Assembly: GCA_963825635.1 (NCBI GenBank)
Contig: CAWGTU010000001.1
Location: 62,001 to 126,000, forward strand
Reading direction: 5' to 3'
Origin: JAOUEA01 sp963825635
GTDB taxonomy: Bacteria; Actinomycetota; UBA4738; HRBIN12
Length of the DNA: 64,000 nt
In this document: in pieces, positions 1 through 9,038 of the stretch
Position numbering within the stretch: the first letter of the stretch is position 1
Layout of the letters: the number at the start of each line of letters is the position of its first letter
Program-made: the position numbers and the translations under genes
The notes under the pieces: generated by a model
Seen by the model: only the letters and a program-made list of their open reading frames with translations
What the model was told of the DNA's origin: nothing
Databases searched by the model: none

Positions 1-124
1 GGACCAGTCCCCGGCTGAAGTGTTCGCCGACGTGCGCGCGGCGCTCGACAGGGCGCTCGAGGAGTACGAGCGGTCGAACGGCGAGTCTCAGACCGATCGG
101 GGTCCGGGGTCGTCCGATGCCTAG
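1..124 (+). CDS. C-terminal end of a CDS, probably thymidylate kinase (partial)
   Basis: The reading frame is open from base 2 to a TAG at 122-124 and gives 40 residues. It has an amphipathic helix (EVFADVRAALDRALEEYER) followed by a polar tail. Thymidylate kinases end with a helix of this kind, and tmk often lies directly upstream of holB, which is found 2.3 kb downstream here. The tail is too short for a firm family call, so tmk is an inference from context. Its stop overlaps the stop of the convergent exchanger gene. Confidence 0.45.
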   Translation, partial: DQSPAEVFADVRAALDRALEEYERSNGESQTDRGPGSSDA

Positions 125-1158
125 GTGGAGACGGACCAGATGGCCGCGATGCACCCCATGTACGCGGCGAGCAGTAGCACCGCGTCAGGTTCGAGCCGTT
201 TGATCCGGGTTTCGGTCCCGCCGACCACCAACGCGATGGCGAGGGCCATGAGCAACAATGCCCCGACCCCCGACACGATCACCGCCGGTGAGGATACGGC
301 GCTCAGGAGAGGTCCCTCGACGTAGGCGGCGTCGATGATGACGAGCATCGCCATGTTGAGGGAGTTGCTGCCGAAGAGGTTTCCCACGGCGAGGTCGAAG
401 GCACCGATCCGTACCGCTGCGAGCGAGGCCACGAGCTCCGGCAGCGATGTCGCGATCGCGACCAGTGTGGTCCCCACGAACGTCTCCCCGAGGCCGGTCT
501 CTCGGGCGATGCCCTGTGCGGAGATCGCCACGGCGGGCGCCGAGACGAGCACCGCGACGGCGGCGCCCGAGAAGCGCAACAGCGCTCGACGCAATCCCGT
601 GGCCTCCTCCCCCCTGATGCCCCAGCCCGTCGGGGTGAGCGTCTCCTCCCCGATCGCCACGCCCACCGGACCCTCCGCCGCACGCATCGCTCGGCTCCTG
701 CGGACCCACGCGACGGCACCCACGTACGCGGCCACGATCACGATCGTGTCGACCCCGATCCAGCCGAGCGCGAGTCCGACGGGGGTGGCGGCGCCGAGTA
801 CCGCGATCGACGTGAGCACCATCGCGAGGGAGCCGATCTGTGCGTGGGCCAGCTCCACGGCGGGCAGCACCCGGCGTCGCCCGACGAGATCGATCACCGC
901 GAGGATCGCCATGTTCGCCATGCTGCTGCCGAACAGATCGCCCACCGCCAGGGCGGGAGCGCCTTCGATCGCCGCCGTCACGTCGGTCGCAACCTCGGGG
1001 AGCGAGGTCGCACCGGCGATCAGGATGCCTCCGACGAGCAGCCCGCCGGCACCGGTGCGCGTGGCGATCTCATCGCCTGACTTCGCCAGTGACACGCCGG
1101 CGATCACGAGCACACCGGCCGACACGGCGAACACCGCGAACCACATCCACAGATCCAT
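121..1158 (-). CDS. Sodium/calcium exchanger family membrane protein (CaCA superfamily)
   Basis: Integral membrane protein of 345 residues with about ten hydrophobic segments. It carries the two inverted alpha repeats of the Ca2+/cation antiporter superfamily: GATSLPE followed by GDLFGSSMANM in the first half, and ATSLPELVASL followed by GNLFGSNSLNM in the second. The acidic residues in the SLPE motifs and the GN/GD-LFGS loops form the ion-binding site in this family. The length suits bacterial YrbG-type exchangers. It probably exports Ca2+ in exchange for Na+ or H+ across the cytoplasmic membrane; the exact ions cannot be read from sequence. It starts with ATG at 1158 and is divergent from the stress-protein gene that follows. 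It lies between the putative tmk tail and holB, a pair that is normally adjacent. Confidence 0.88.
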   Translation of the reverse strand: MDLWMWFAVFAVSAGVLVIAGVSLAKSGDEIATRTGAGGLLVGGILIAGATSLPEVATDVTAAIEGAPALAVGDLFGSSMANMAILAVIDLVGRRRVLPAVELAHAQIGSLAMVLTSIAVLGAATPVGLALGWIGVDTIVIVAAYVGAVAWVRRSRAMRAAEGPVGVAIGEETLTPTGWGIRGEEATGLRRALLRFSGAAVAVLVSAPAVAISAQGIARETGLGETFVGTTLVAIATSLPELVASLAAVRIGAFDLAVGNLFGSNSLNMAMLVIIDAAYVEGPLLSAVSSPAVIVSGVGALLLMALAIALVVGGTETRIKRLEPDAVLLLAAYMGCIAAIWSVST

Positions 1159-1298
1159 GTCGCTTCTCGCTTCCTCCCCGTCGCCGTGCGCAAGCCTGCC
1201 ATACGTTGCGTGATGCCCCTGCCCGCATCGACCGTGCCCCCGGGGCCGTGCAACTGCTGCCCGCCGGCTGCCGTAGACTGCCGTTGGGGGTGAGGGTG

Positions 1299-1905
1299 AT
1301 GGATACCACGGGAGCGCTGTTCCTCATCGCCGCTTCGTGGATGCTGATCGGGGTCTCGACGGCCGTCGTGATGGGCCGTCGTGGGCATCACGCATGGAGC
1401 TGGCTCGTCATCGCGGCCGTGCTCGGTCCGCTGGCGATCCCACTCGCTTTGACCGCAGGGTCGGACCGGACCCCGACGATCTCTCGTGTCCTGTCCTGGG
1501 GGATCGCCTGGCCCGGGCGAGGTGAGTGTGCTGGTCGGGATCGACGGGTCCGAGGACGCGGTCTCAGCGCTTCACGCCGCGATCGATCTCCTCGGGCCGC
1601 GCGTGGGGCGGGTGATGCTCGCAGGCGTTCTGGACCGGGACACCGCAAGGACTCCCTCGCTGCGCGATGATGAACGCCATGCGCTGGAAGCATTGCGAGC
1701 CGCGGCTGCAGAGGTCACGTCGGTCACGCCTGGCACGATCGTGCTCGAGGGTCCACCGTCACGAGTCCTCGCGGAACGGGCGGTCTCCGACGGCTACGAC
1801 CTGCTCGTGGTCGGTCGCCGAGGCCGCGGAGCATCCAAGTCGCTGATGGGGAGCGTCGCCTCGACGCTCTCACGAGGGTGCGGCGTACCCATCCTGATCG
1901 TCTGA
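1299..1905 (+). CDS. Universal stress protein with N-terminal membrane anchor (one-base frameshift)
   Basis: Two pieces in different frames appear to be one gene. From the ATG at 1299, one frame encodes two hydrophobic segments separated by a short basic loop (MGRRGHHAWSW), giving an N-terminal membrane hairpin. The next frame, entered at about 1505-1528, encodes a UspA domain beginning VLVGIDGSEDAV. It carries the nucleotide-binding loop VVGRRGRGASKSLMGSVAS near the end and closes with VPILIV. The total span of 607 bases is one base over a whole number of codons, so a single indel near 1510 rejoins the parts into about 202 residues. Membrane-tethered UspA proteins with this kind of N-terminus occur in actinobacteria, as I recall. 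A separate UspA protein starting at GTG 1486 or 1528 is the alternative. The 3' end overlaps the end of the convergent ATPase remnant. Confidence 0.65.
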
Positions 1906-2345
1906 TCGGCCTGCGACTCGTCGCCGCACGAGCTTGGCGAGTGCCATCGCGGCGATGATCGATGCCGCGAGGCTCGCGATCCACAACAAGGCCGCGGCCG
2001 GGAGGGGCTCGACCCCTCGGGACGAGCTGCGTGAGCGGCAGGTAGGTGGCTGCGATCTGCACCGCGGGAGCGGTGATCACCCCGAGCAGCAGGAACGGGT
2101 TCGAGAAGGGTGTTCATGGTGAAGATCGAACGAGTCTCGGAGCGAGCGTTGTCGGCGTGGAACGCCATCGTCAGTACGAGCGCGGTGAGGGTCGCGGTCC
2201 GCGCCATCTCGAGATCGGCGCCGTGGTCGAGCTCCCAACGGAACGCGAAGAGCGCGACCGCGGCTGACGAGACCCGCGACCACGGCGCAGCGCCACAGCA
2301 GCGGAGAGACAACACCTTCGGCGCGACCGCGAGGTGGGCGTCCGA
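1870..2345 (-). pseudogene. Decayed C-terminal fragment of a P-type cation-transporting ATPase
   Basis: Only the last membrane part of a P-type ATPase survives, and it is spread over three minus-strand frames. In order: VVSPLLWRCAVVAGLVS (about 2330-2270), FRWELDHGADLEMARTAT and FHADNARSETRSIFTMN (about 2250-2110), VITAPAVQIAATYLPLTQLV (about 2080-2015), then a final helix with ALLWIASLAASIIAAMALAK and a TGA at 1870-1872. NARSE...F.MN, followed by a hydrophobic helix and YLP.TQ, is the typical ending of calcium- and cation-pumping P2-type ATPases. The nucleotide-binding and phosphorylation domains, roughly 700 residues, are absent: holB begins at 2436. This is therefore true gene loss and not only a sequencing fault. 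The pump and the stress protein were convergent neighbours. Confidence 0.75.
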
Positions 2346-2435
2346 GTACGCCGGGCTCCCCTGGCTCGTACGCGAGGGCTCCTGGATGCCGTTGGTGCGG
2401 GTCTTCCGTCGGCGCGACCCGGTAGCCTCGGCACG

Positions 2436-3548
2436 ATGACGACCGTGCTCGATCGCATCCCCGGTCAGCCGCAGGCGATGGCGTTCCTGCAGGGCGCCGC
2501 CGAACGCCCCCACCACGCCTACGTCTTCGCCGGTCCCGAGGGAAGCGGCAAGTCGCTCGCCGCTCGGGCGTTCGCGGCCGCCTTGCTCTGTCACCGGGGC
2601 GGCTGTGGCGAGTGCCGCGACTGCCGGCTCGCGCTGAAGGATCAGCACCCGAACGAGTTCCTCGTCGAGCCCGAGGGGCGCGACATCCACGTGAACACGA
2701 TCCGTGAGGAGGTCTGGACCCCCGTCTCTCGGACCGCACCCGAGCCTGGCCGCAAGATGTTCGTGGTCCGGGAGGCCGACCGGCTCTCGCCGGCCGCCGC
2801 CGACACGCTCCTGAAGGTGCTCGAGGAACCGCCCGCCGACGCGGTGTTCCTGCTGATGTCGGCTCGAGCGCACGAGCTGCCCGACACGATCCGCTCACGG
2901 TGCCACACGGTGACGTTCACGGCGCTCTCGGAGGCGTTCGTGGTCGACGTGCTCGTCGCCGAGGGGGTCGACGAGACGCGTGCCCGGCTGGCCGCTCGTC
3001 TCACCGGCGGCAACCTCGGCAGGGCGCGGCGGCTCGCGGTGGCCGACGACGGGCTCGCGTTCCGCGACGCCGCGGTCGAGGCGCTCGATCAGGCCGCCCG
3101 CGGGCCGACCGGGGCGCTCGAGGCCGCCGACACGGTGCTGACCGCGGCGACGGGGTACAAGAAGTCGATGAAGGTGGAGCTCGACGAGGAGCTCGCGCCG
3201 TTCCTCGACGAGAAGGGTCGGCCGGAGGACATGTACCGGGGCGCTATCCGTCGCATCGAGACCCGGTTCCAGCGGCGCGAGCGCCGAGCCGAGCGCGACT
3301 ACGTCGATTGGGTGCTGCTCGCGGTCTCCGCACTGCTGCGCGATCGGGTCGCCGCACAGGTCGGGGCCCGGCGAGAGGAGTTGCTGAACCCCGACCTGGC
3401 AACGGGTGTCGAGATGACGGTCGTTCGTGCGGCGCACGGTCTCGCAGGCGTCGAGGCGGCGCGTGCCGAGCTCGCGGAGGATCTGAACCTCAACACCCGG
3501 CTCGTCCTCGAGCGCGCGTTCCTCTGCGTGGCCGAGATCGCCGCCTGA
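2436..3548 (+). CDS. holB: DNA polymerase III subunit delta' (clamp loader)
   Basis: 370 residues. This is the AAA+ subunit of the clamp loader that places the beta clamp on DNA. Visible features are the Walker A motif GPEGSGKS (33-40), a four-cysteine zinc module (C52, C57, C60, C63), the helix TLLKVLEEPP (124-133), and SRC (154-156), the arginine-finger motif of clamp loaders. The ATG at 2436 is chosen because the protein then opens with the usual V-L-D-R-I-x-G-Q-P-Q start; open frame extends further upstream but into the ATPase remnant. The C-terminal third is less conserved, as in other actinobacterial delta' proteins. It lies downstream of the probable tmk but is now separated from it by accessory genes. 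A strong hairpin follows the stop. Confidence 0.93.
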   Translation: MTTVLDRIPGQPQAMAFLQGAAERPHHAYVFAGPEGSGKSLAARAFAAALLCHRGGCGECRDCRLALKDQHPNEFLVEPEGRDIHVNTIREEVWTPVSRTAPEPGRKMFVVREADRLSPAAADTLLKVLEEPPADAVFLLMSARAHELPDTIRSRCHTVTFTALSEAFVVDVLVAEGVDETRARLAARLTGGNLGRARRLAVADDGLAFRDAAVEALDQAARGPTGALEAADTVLTAATGYKKSMKVELDEELAPFLDEKGRPEDMYRGAIRRIETRFQRRERRAERDYVDWVLLAVSALLRDRVAAQVGARREELLNPDLATGVEMTVVRAAHGLAGVEAARAELAEDLNLNTRLVLERAFLCVAEIAA

Positions 3549-3553
3549 ACACG

Positions 3554-3584
3554 GGTGAGGCCCGCCCGTGGGGCGGGCCTCACC
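3554..3584. terminator. Bidirectional hairpin between holB and the lipoprotein gene
   Basis: A perfect 14-bp stem (3554-3567 pairing with 3571-3584, GGTGAGGCCCGCCC on the left arm) closes a 3-base loop. It lies 6 bases after the holB stop and 17 bases before the end of the convergent lipoprotein gene. There is no U-tract. A GC-rich hairpin between convergent genes can still end transcription from both sides. Confidence 0.75.
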
Positions 3585-3600
3585 TCTGGAGCCGGGTGGC

Positions 3601-4125
3601 TCACACGACCGTGATCTCCTTCACCATGCCGAGGGAGAAGTGCGGCGCGCCCTCGTTGGCCTTCGAGGTCACGAAGCAGAGCACGACGTACGTGGCGGGT
3701 GTCAGGTCGGCTTCGAGCTGCCGCTTGGCGTCCTTCCCTGGCTTCGCGCCGGTCCAGCCGACCTCCTCGACGACCCACTTCGGTGGCTTCCCGTTGGGGC
3801 TCTCTTCGAGGAACGCTCGCACGTCATCGATGCCCTTGCCATCGGCGAGCTTCACCATAGGCATCTCGTGGAACTCCGTGCCGGCGTTCGCGAACGTGAA
3901 CGTGGTGGGCCCTGCGGCGATCGTGGACGGGATGTCGTAGTCGAAGTCGACCGCCGTGACCGCGATCTCGCCCGACGGGATCTCCTCGGCTGGGCTCTGG
4001 CTCGGCTCGACCACGGCCGACCCCGCGGCGGGCGCCGAGGACTCCCCCTCGGGCGATCCGGCACATGCGGTGGTCACGATCGCCATGACGAGCACCGCTG
4101 TCGCGGCTCGCATCACGTTCGACAT
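3601..4125 (-). CDS. Cupredoxin-like lipoprotein
   Basis: 174 residues. A lipoprotein signal peptide ends in the lipobox TTAC, with the modified cysteine at C21, followed by a Ser/Pro/Glu-rich linker to about residue 52. The C-terminal domain of about 120 residues has the spacing of a type I copper site: H86 in EFHEM, C150 in VVLCFV, H162 in PHF and M167 in LGM. The Cys-to-His spacing (11 residues between) is longer than in plastocyanin. I infer a blue-copper or related cupredoxin fold exposed on the outer face of the membrane, for electron transfer or copper handling; copper binding is not proven. No oxidase or copper gene is adjacent. It is divergent from the receiver gene that starts at 4309. 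Confidence 0.7.
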   Translation of the reverse strand: MSNVMRAATAVLVMAIVTTACAGSPEGESSAPAAGSAVVEPSQSPAEEIPSGEIAVTAVDFDYDIPSTIAAGPTTFTFANAGTEFHEMPMVKLADGKGIDDVRAFLEESPNGKPPKWVVEEVGWTGAKPGKDAKRQLEADLTPATYVVLCFVTSKANEGAPHFSLGMVKEITVV

Positions 4126-4308
4126 CGTCGCGCTCCTTCCTCGATCTGACGTCGTGACCGTAGGTCTCCATGCGAACGAGCCCTACCCAGGGAACACCAC
4201 GATCCTCATGGGGATGGCAGGTGTCTCCCATGCCCGGAACAGTGGTGCTGGCATCACTGGCACGGCACGCTCGCCGTGGGACGCTTCCAGGCGGAGGCAC
4301 ATGACCAG

Positions 4309-4683
4309 ATGACCGTTCGAGTCCTCATCGTCGACGACCAAGAGCCGTTCCGCATGGCGGCGCGCATGGTCGTCGACGCCACCGACGGCTTCGAGGTCGT
4401 GGGCGAGGCCGAGACCGGTGAGGACTCCGTCACGATGGCGGCAGAGCTCACGCCCGACCTCGTGCTGATGGACGTGAACCTGCCGGGCATCAACGGCCTC
4501 GACGCCACGAGGCAGATCCTCGCCGGCGGGGAGGGGGCTGTCGTCGTGCTCCTGCTCTCGACCTACGAGGAAGAGGAGTACGCGCCGCGCGCCGCCGAGT
4601 GCGGCGCGGCGGCGTACATCCCCAAGGCGGTCTTCGGACCCGATCGGCTCGAGGACGCCTGGTCCGCCGCGTCCGAGTCGTAA
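4309..4683 (+). CDS. Stand-alone response regulator receiver protein
   Basis: 124 residues consisting of one REC domain and nothing else. The acidic pocket (D9, D10), the phospho-acceptor D55 in LMDVNLPG, the switch S84/T85 and the conserved K106 in IPKAV are all present. There is no DNA-binding or enzymatic output, so it probably works as a phosphate shuttle or by protein binding, like CheY or Spo0F. It is convergent with the four-kinase operon, and its TAA at 4681-4683 lies within 7 bases of the reconstructed stop of the last kinase. The shared location suggests it receives phosphate from one of those kinases; that is inference. Confidence 0.85.
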   Translation: MTVRVLIVDDQEPFRMAARMVVDATDGFEVVGEAETGEDSVTMAAELTPDLVLMDVNLPGINGLDATRQILAGGEGAVVVLLLSTYEEEEYAPRAAECGAAAYIPKAVFGPDRLEDAWSAASES

Positions 4684-4698
4684 CCGGTCTCAGACCGG
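4684..4698. terminator. Short perfect inverted repeat between convergent genes
   Basis: CCGGTCT-C-AGACCGG is a 7-bp perfect inverted repeat starting one base after the receiver gene's TAA and covering the likely TGA of the kinase (4690-4692). It may act as a weak bidirectional terminator. It is short and has no U-tract. Confidence 0.35.
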
Positions 4699-6750
4699 GA
4701 TCGAACCCGCGGATCGTCGTGCCGATGCCCGGCTCGCTCTCGATCGTGAGGCTGCCACCGATCGCATCGATGCGGTCGGTCATGCCCTGCAGGCCGGAAC
4801 CGCGCGGCACGGTCGTCGGGTCGAACCCACGCCCCGTCGTCGTGTCACGACGAACTCGAGCGAGCCGTTGCGTTGGACGAGCGGCGATCGAGGCGTGCGG
4901 ATGCCGCCGCGTACTTCGCGATGTTCTGCAGCGCTTCGAGACAGGAGAAGTAGACGGCCGCCTCGATGTCCTGGTCGTAGCGTTCGACGACCCGCCGCTG
5001 AGACGGCGACCGACGTGGGCGACTTCCGGGCCTGGGCATCGAGCGCCGCCTCGAGGCCACGGTCGGCGAGCAGGGGCGGATAGATGCCGCGGGCCAGGTC
5101 GCGCAGGTCGTCGATGGCGGCGCGGGTCTCACCTTGCAGCTGGGACATGAGCTCGTGCGCCCTCGATGGGTCTCGATCGACGAAGGTGTCGGCGAGACGG
5201 AGCTTCACGCCCAGTGCCACGAGCTGCTGCTGCGCCCCGTCGTGGATGTTCCGCTCGAGTCGGCGGCGCTCCTCGTCCTGAGCGGCAACCAGGCGCTGAC
5301 GCGAGGCCCTGAGCTCCTCGATCAGACGCACGTTCCTGAGCACGAGCCCGGCCTGCGCCGCGAGATCACGCATCAACGCCGTCCTGCCGGCATCGATCGG
5401 GTCGTTGGCGCGGGAGTCGGCCGACAGTGCCCCCAGCAACTCGCCGCGATGGCGAACCTCGACCGCCCTGTCGGCGGGCAGTTCCGGGAGCGCGTCGCCG
5501 GCGGTCGGGATCGGGGCGAGCGCCGCGGCGTCGGAAGGCCACGCGGCCACCGGGCGCACGACGTTCCCGACGCGCAGCCAGACCCGGGCCTCGGCCGCTC
5601 GGGTGCTCTCGCCGAGCACGGCGGCCATGCGCGGGAGCACGTCGTCGGTGGCGTACGCCTCGGACAGGCGGCCTGAGAACTCCGTCAGCGCTTCGTACGG
5701 TGTCGCTCGCCCGCCGTACACGACGCGGTCGCCGATGCGTCGCGCGAGGCGCCAGAGGGGCCAGACGAGCGCCCCGATGACCAGGCTGGTGAGACCGACG
5801 GCCTGCGTCTCGTCGGGTGCGAGGTCCGTGAGGGGACTGCTGATCAACAACAAGATGCCGAGCCCCGTCGCCATCACGAGCACGACCGTGATCGCGAAGA
5901 CCACCGTCTTCTTGATCACCAGGTCGAGGTCGTAGAGGCGGTATCGCAGGATCGCGAACGCGGTCGCGACGGGCAGGCCCACGACGAACGCGATGAGCAT
6001 GATGGCGAACGCGACGTTCCCGAGCGCCGAATCACCGCTCACGAGCAACAGGACGACGCTCGCGAGGCAGAGGGCGACGGCGAAGGCGAGCCATCGGATC
6101 TGCTGTCGTTCCTCGCCGCGCGATCGCCAATAGCGGACCCCGACCGACGCGAAGGCCGCCAGCCCGGCCGCCGTCATGGTCACTCCCCAGAGGTCACCGA
6201 GCCAGCTCAGCGATGCGAGCGGTGCGATGTGGAAAGGGTTGTCGATGAAGATGTCCAGGCCGGGCTCGAACACCGCGGGGACGAGGGCGTTGGCCACGAC
6301 CCCGATGGCGACGCTCGCCGCGATGGTCCACTCGACCGCACGCCAGCGCCGGCTCGGCGGCGCCCCCGTCGGGAAGAGCAAGAGGGCCAGGGTGAGGGCG
6401 CCGAGCGATGGCACGACGACGAGGGTGCTCAGGAACTGTGCGTACGAGGCGCCGGGCACGTCGAGGTTCGTCGACGCGCGGATCGCGTACTCGTTGGCCG
6501 TGAGGCTCGTGATCATGCCGATCCCGCCGGCGGCGTAGAGCCAGCCGATCGGGTTGTGCGGCGCCTTGGCGGCGATCACGAGGCCGATCGTCGCGAAGGT
6601 CGTGAGCCCGGCTGCGAGCATCGCGATGAACGGCGCGTCGCCGATCGACGACGTCAGGTCGCCCGCGGTGAGCCAGACTGCTGCGACGAGGGCGATGACG
6701 AGGTAGACCGCGAGCACCCTGACGAGGCGGCGCGCCGTGCGCTCGGTCAC
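4690..6750 (-). pseudogene. Sensor histidine kinase 1 of the array (several frameshifts in the ATPase domain)
   Basis: The N-terminal 550 or so residues are intact from the ATG at 6750: hydrophobic segments forming a multi-pass membrane domain, the family signature RYRLYDLDLVIKKTVVFA, a GAF-like segment, and a HisKA_3 box with the phospho-acceptor in LERNIHDGAQQQLVA. The HATPase part breaks up. EAAVYFSCLEALQNIAKYA, RNGSLEFVVT, GFDPTTVPRGSGLQGMTDR and a final IRGSIPV are each readable but in shifting frames, and at least four single-base indels between about 5000 and 4700 are needed to join them to a TGA at 4690-4692. Either the stretch is badly sequenced or the gene has begun to decay. It overlaps the next kinase upstream by ATGA (6747-6750), so the four kinases form one tightly coupled operon. 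Confidence 0.75.
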
Positions 6751-9038
6751 GACCGGTTCCCGACGGACACGCTGCCGGACACGGTGGTGCCCGCGCCGGG
6801 TTCGGTTTCGACCGTGACCGAGCCGCCGATCGCCTCGAGGCGGTCGGCCATGCCGAGCAGGCCGGTCCCGCGGGCCGCCGCGGCAGGGTCGAATCCGAGG
6901 CCATCGTCCGTGACGCGGAACTCGATGGCGCCGTTGCGTTGCGCGAGCGAGATCTCGGCCGATGTGGCGTCCGCATACTTCGCCACGTTGTTCAGGGCCT
7001 CCAGCACGCAGAAGTAGATGGCCGCCTCCACCTCCTGCGGGTAGCGACCCACCCCGTCGACGCTCACGTTCGTGGGGACGGCCGCCTTCCGGGCCTGGGC
7101 TTGCAGCGCCGCCCCGAGCCCTTGATCGGCGAGCAGGGGCGGGTAGATGCCGCGTGCCAGGTCGCGGAGGTCGTCGAGCGTCTCGGCCGAGGCACCGGCG
7201 AGCGATTCGAGCAGCTCACCGGCCCTGGCCGGGTCGCGATCGACCATCGTGCGGGCCAGCTTCAGCTGCACCTGGAGCGCCACGAGCTGCTGTTGGACGC
7301 CGTCGTGGATGTTGCGTTCGAGCCGACGCCGCTCCTCGTCCTGGGCCGCGACGAGCCGCTGTCGGGAGGCACGGAGCTCCTCGATCAACCGGACGTTGCG
7401 CAGCACGAGGCCAGCCTGTGCGGCGAGGTCGGCGATCAGCTGTTGCTTCGCCGGGTCCATCGGGTCGCTCGCCGGCATCGTGACCGACAGCGCGCCCAGC
7501 AGCTCCCCCTGATGCGTGACTTCGGCGGCCTCGCCGGGCAGATCGTCGGGTGCATCCGACCCCGCCGGCCACACGGCCTCCGGCCGCATCGACCCCCCGA
7601 TCTCGAGCCAGACCGTCGCCTGCTCCGCTCCGGTGCCTTCTCCGAGCACGGCCGCCATCCGGGGCAGGACGTCCACTGAGGAGTAGGTCTCGCCGACTCG
7701 TCCGGAGAACTCGGTGAGGACCTCGTAGGGGGTCGCGCGCTTGCCGTACACGATCCGGTCGGCGAGGCGCCTCGCGCGTCGTTGGACCCACGTGAAACCG
7801 ACGGCAAGGACGGCGGCGAGCAACACGACCAACAAGATGCTGACGTCAACCGCCGAGCCGAGGAAGAGGGTCGGGATCCCGACCACGACGAAGATCGCCA
7901 CCAGGGACATCGCAGCCAGGACCGCCGTGTACTGCACGGTCTTCCTGATGACGACGTCGAGGTCCCAGAGCCGATACCTGAAGATCGCGACGAGGTAGGC
8001 GGCCGGCAGGCCGAAGGCGAGGGTCAGGCCGAGGAGAGACAGGAAGACGTTGAACCACCAGTCGACCGGACCCCCGAGGTTCGTGCCGTAGATCAGCGAG
8101 AGCACCGCTCCTCCGCCGAAGCCGACGACGAGCAGGAGCGCCGCGACGGTCGTCACGAACCGGAGCCACCGGAGCTGCTGACGCTGCTCGCCCTCCGCAC
8201 GCCGGTACCGCCTCCTGACCCCGAAGACCGAGGCGACCGCGATGACCAAGGCAACGACGACGCCGGCTCCGGTGAGGCCGAGAGCCGCGGGCGCGAGCGC
8301 CGACACGCTGACGGGATTCATGTACACGATCCCGTGATCGACGAGGTTGTTCAGTGGGCCTGGGGCCAGGGCGAAGGACACGATGGCAAGGCCCACCGCC
8401 CCGAAGTAGAGCGCGACACCCACGCGCCAGCGTTCGGTGGGCGGCTTCCCATCGGGGAAGAGGAGCCACAGCATGGGCAGCACGGCGATAGCCAGGAGCG
8501 AGTACTCGGCGAGCATGGCCCACACGTCCAGGAGCGGCACCGAGCCCGGGTCCACCCTGACTCCTGCGCGGGTGAGCACGACCGCCGATTGCTCGAGGGC
8601 GAGAGCGAAGCCGAATACCTGGAACAGCCACCCGGCGAGGTTGCTGGGCTGTCGCGCGCTGATCATGGCGCCGGTGCTGAGCCAGACCAGGCACGTGGCC
8701 AGGAGGATGAGCGTGGCGAGGTTCACCGCCTCGGGAGCCAGATCGTCGCCTTCGGCCAGGCGGTGCTCCAGGTCGCAGTACACGGTGGGCGCATCCCCGA
8801 GGCGGTCGTCGGTCTCCTGCGGTTCGCCGGTCGCCTGCGTCGTGCAACCGGACGGGGTCCACTCGAGGGTCGCCGCCGCTCGTCGGATCGCCTCTTCCTG
8901 ATCCGCGGGAACAACGACGATCCGGCCCGGTTCCGCGTCGTCGAACGACGTGAACGCGACCACGCCGGCCACGGCGATCATCACCACTGCGACACCGAAG
9001 AGCAACCTCGACAGGAGCTTCGCGGTGCGCGGGCTCAC
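6747..9038 (-). CDS. Sensor histidine kinase 2 of the array (HisKA_3/NarL-type)
   Basis: 763 residues with no frame problem. The first TM helix is followed by an extracytoplasmic loop of about 80 residues containing two cysteines (in SGCTT and VYCDL), which the sister kinases lack. Several further TM helices lead to the shared signature RYRLWDLDVVIRKTVQYTA. The cytoplasmic part has a GAF-like region, the HisKA_3 histidine in LERNIHDGVQQQLVA and a complete HATPase: N-box LEALNNVAKYA, G1 DDGLGFD, G2 GTGLLGMADR and GAGTTV. This is a membrane-bound sensor that should autophosphorylate and signal to a NarL-type regulator such as the one at 14333-15001. It overlaps both neighbours by 4 bases. Confidence 0.92.
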   Translation of the reverse strand: MSPRTAKLLSRLLFGVAVVMIAVAGVVAFTSFDDAEPGRIVVVPADQEEAIRRAAATLEWTPSGCTTQATGEPQETDDRLGDAPTVYCDLEHRLAEGDDLAPEAVNLATLILLATCLVWLSTGAMISARQPSNLAGWLFQVFGFALALEQSAVVLTRAGVRVDPGSVPLLDVWAMLAEYSLLAIAVLPMLWLLFPDGKPPTERWRVGVALYFGAVGLAIVSFALAPGPLNNLVDHGIVYMNPVSVSALAPAALGLTGAGVVVALVIAVASVFGVRRRYRRAEGEQRQQLRWLRFVTTVAALLLVVGFGGGAVLSLIYGTNLGGPVDWWFNVFLSLLGLTLAFGLPAAYLVAIFRYRLWDLDVVIRKTVQYTAVLAAMSLVAIFVVVGIPTLFLGSAVDVSILLVVLLAAVLAVGFTWVQRRARRLADRIVYGKRATPYEVLTEFSGRVGETYSSVDVLPRMAAVLGEGTGAEQATVWLEIGGSMRPEAVWPAGSDAPDDLPGEAAEVTHQGELLGALSVTMPASDPMDPAKQQLIADLAAQAGLVLRNVRLIEELRASRQRLVAAQDEERRRLERNIHDGVQQQLVALQVQLKLARTMVDRDPARAGELLESLAGASAETLDDLRDLARGIYPPLLADQGLGAALQAQARKAAVPTNVSVDGVGRYPQEVEAAIYFCVLEALNNVAKYADATSAEISLAQRNGAIEFRVTDDGLGFDPAAAARGTGLLGMADRLEAIGGSVTVETEPGAGTTVSGSVSVGNRS

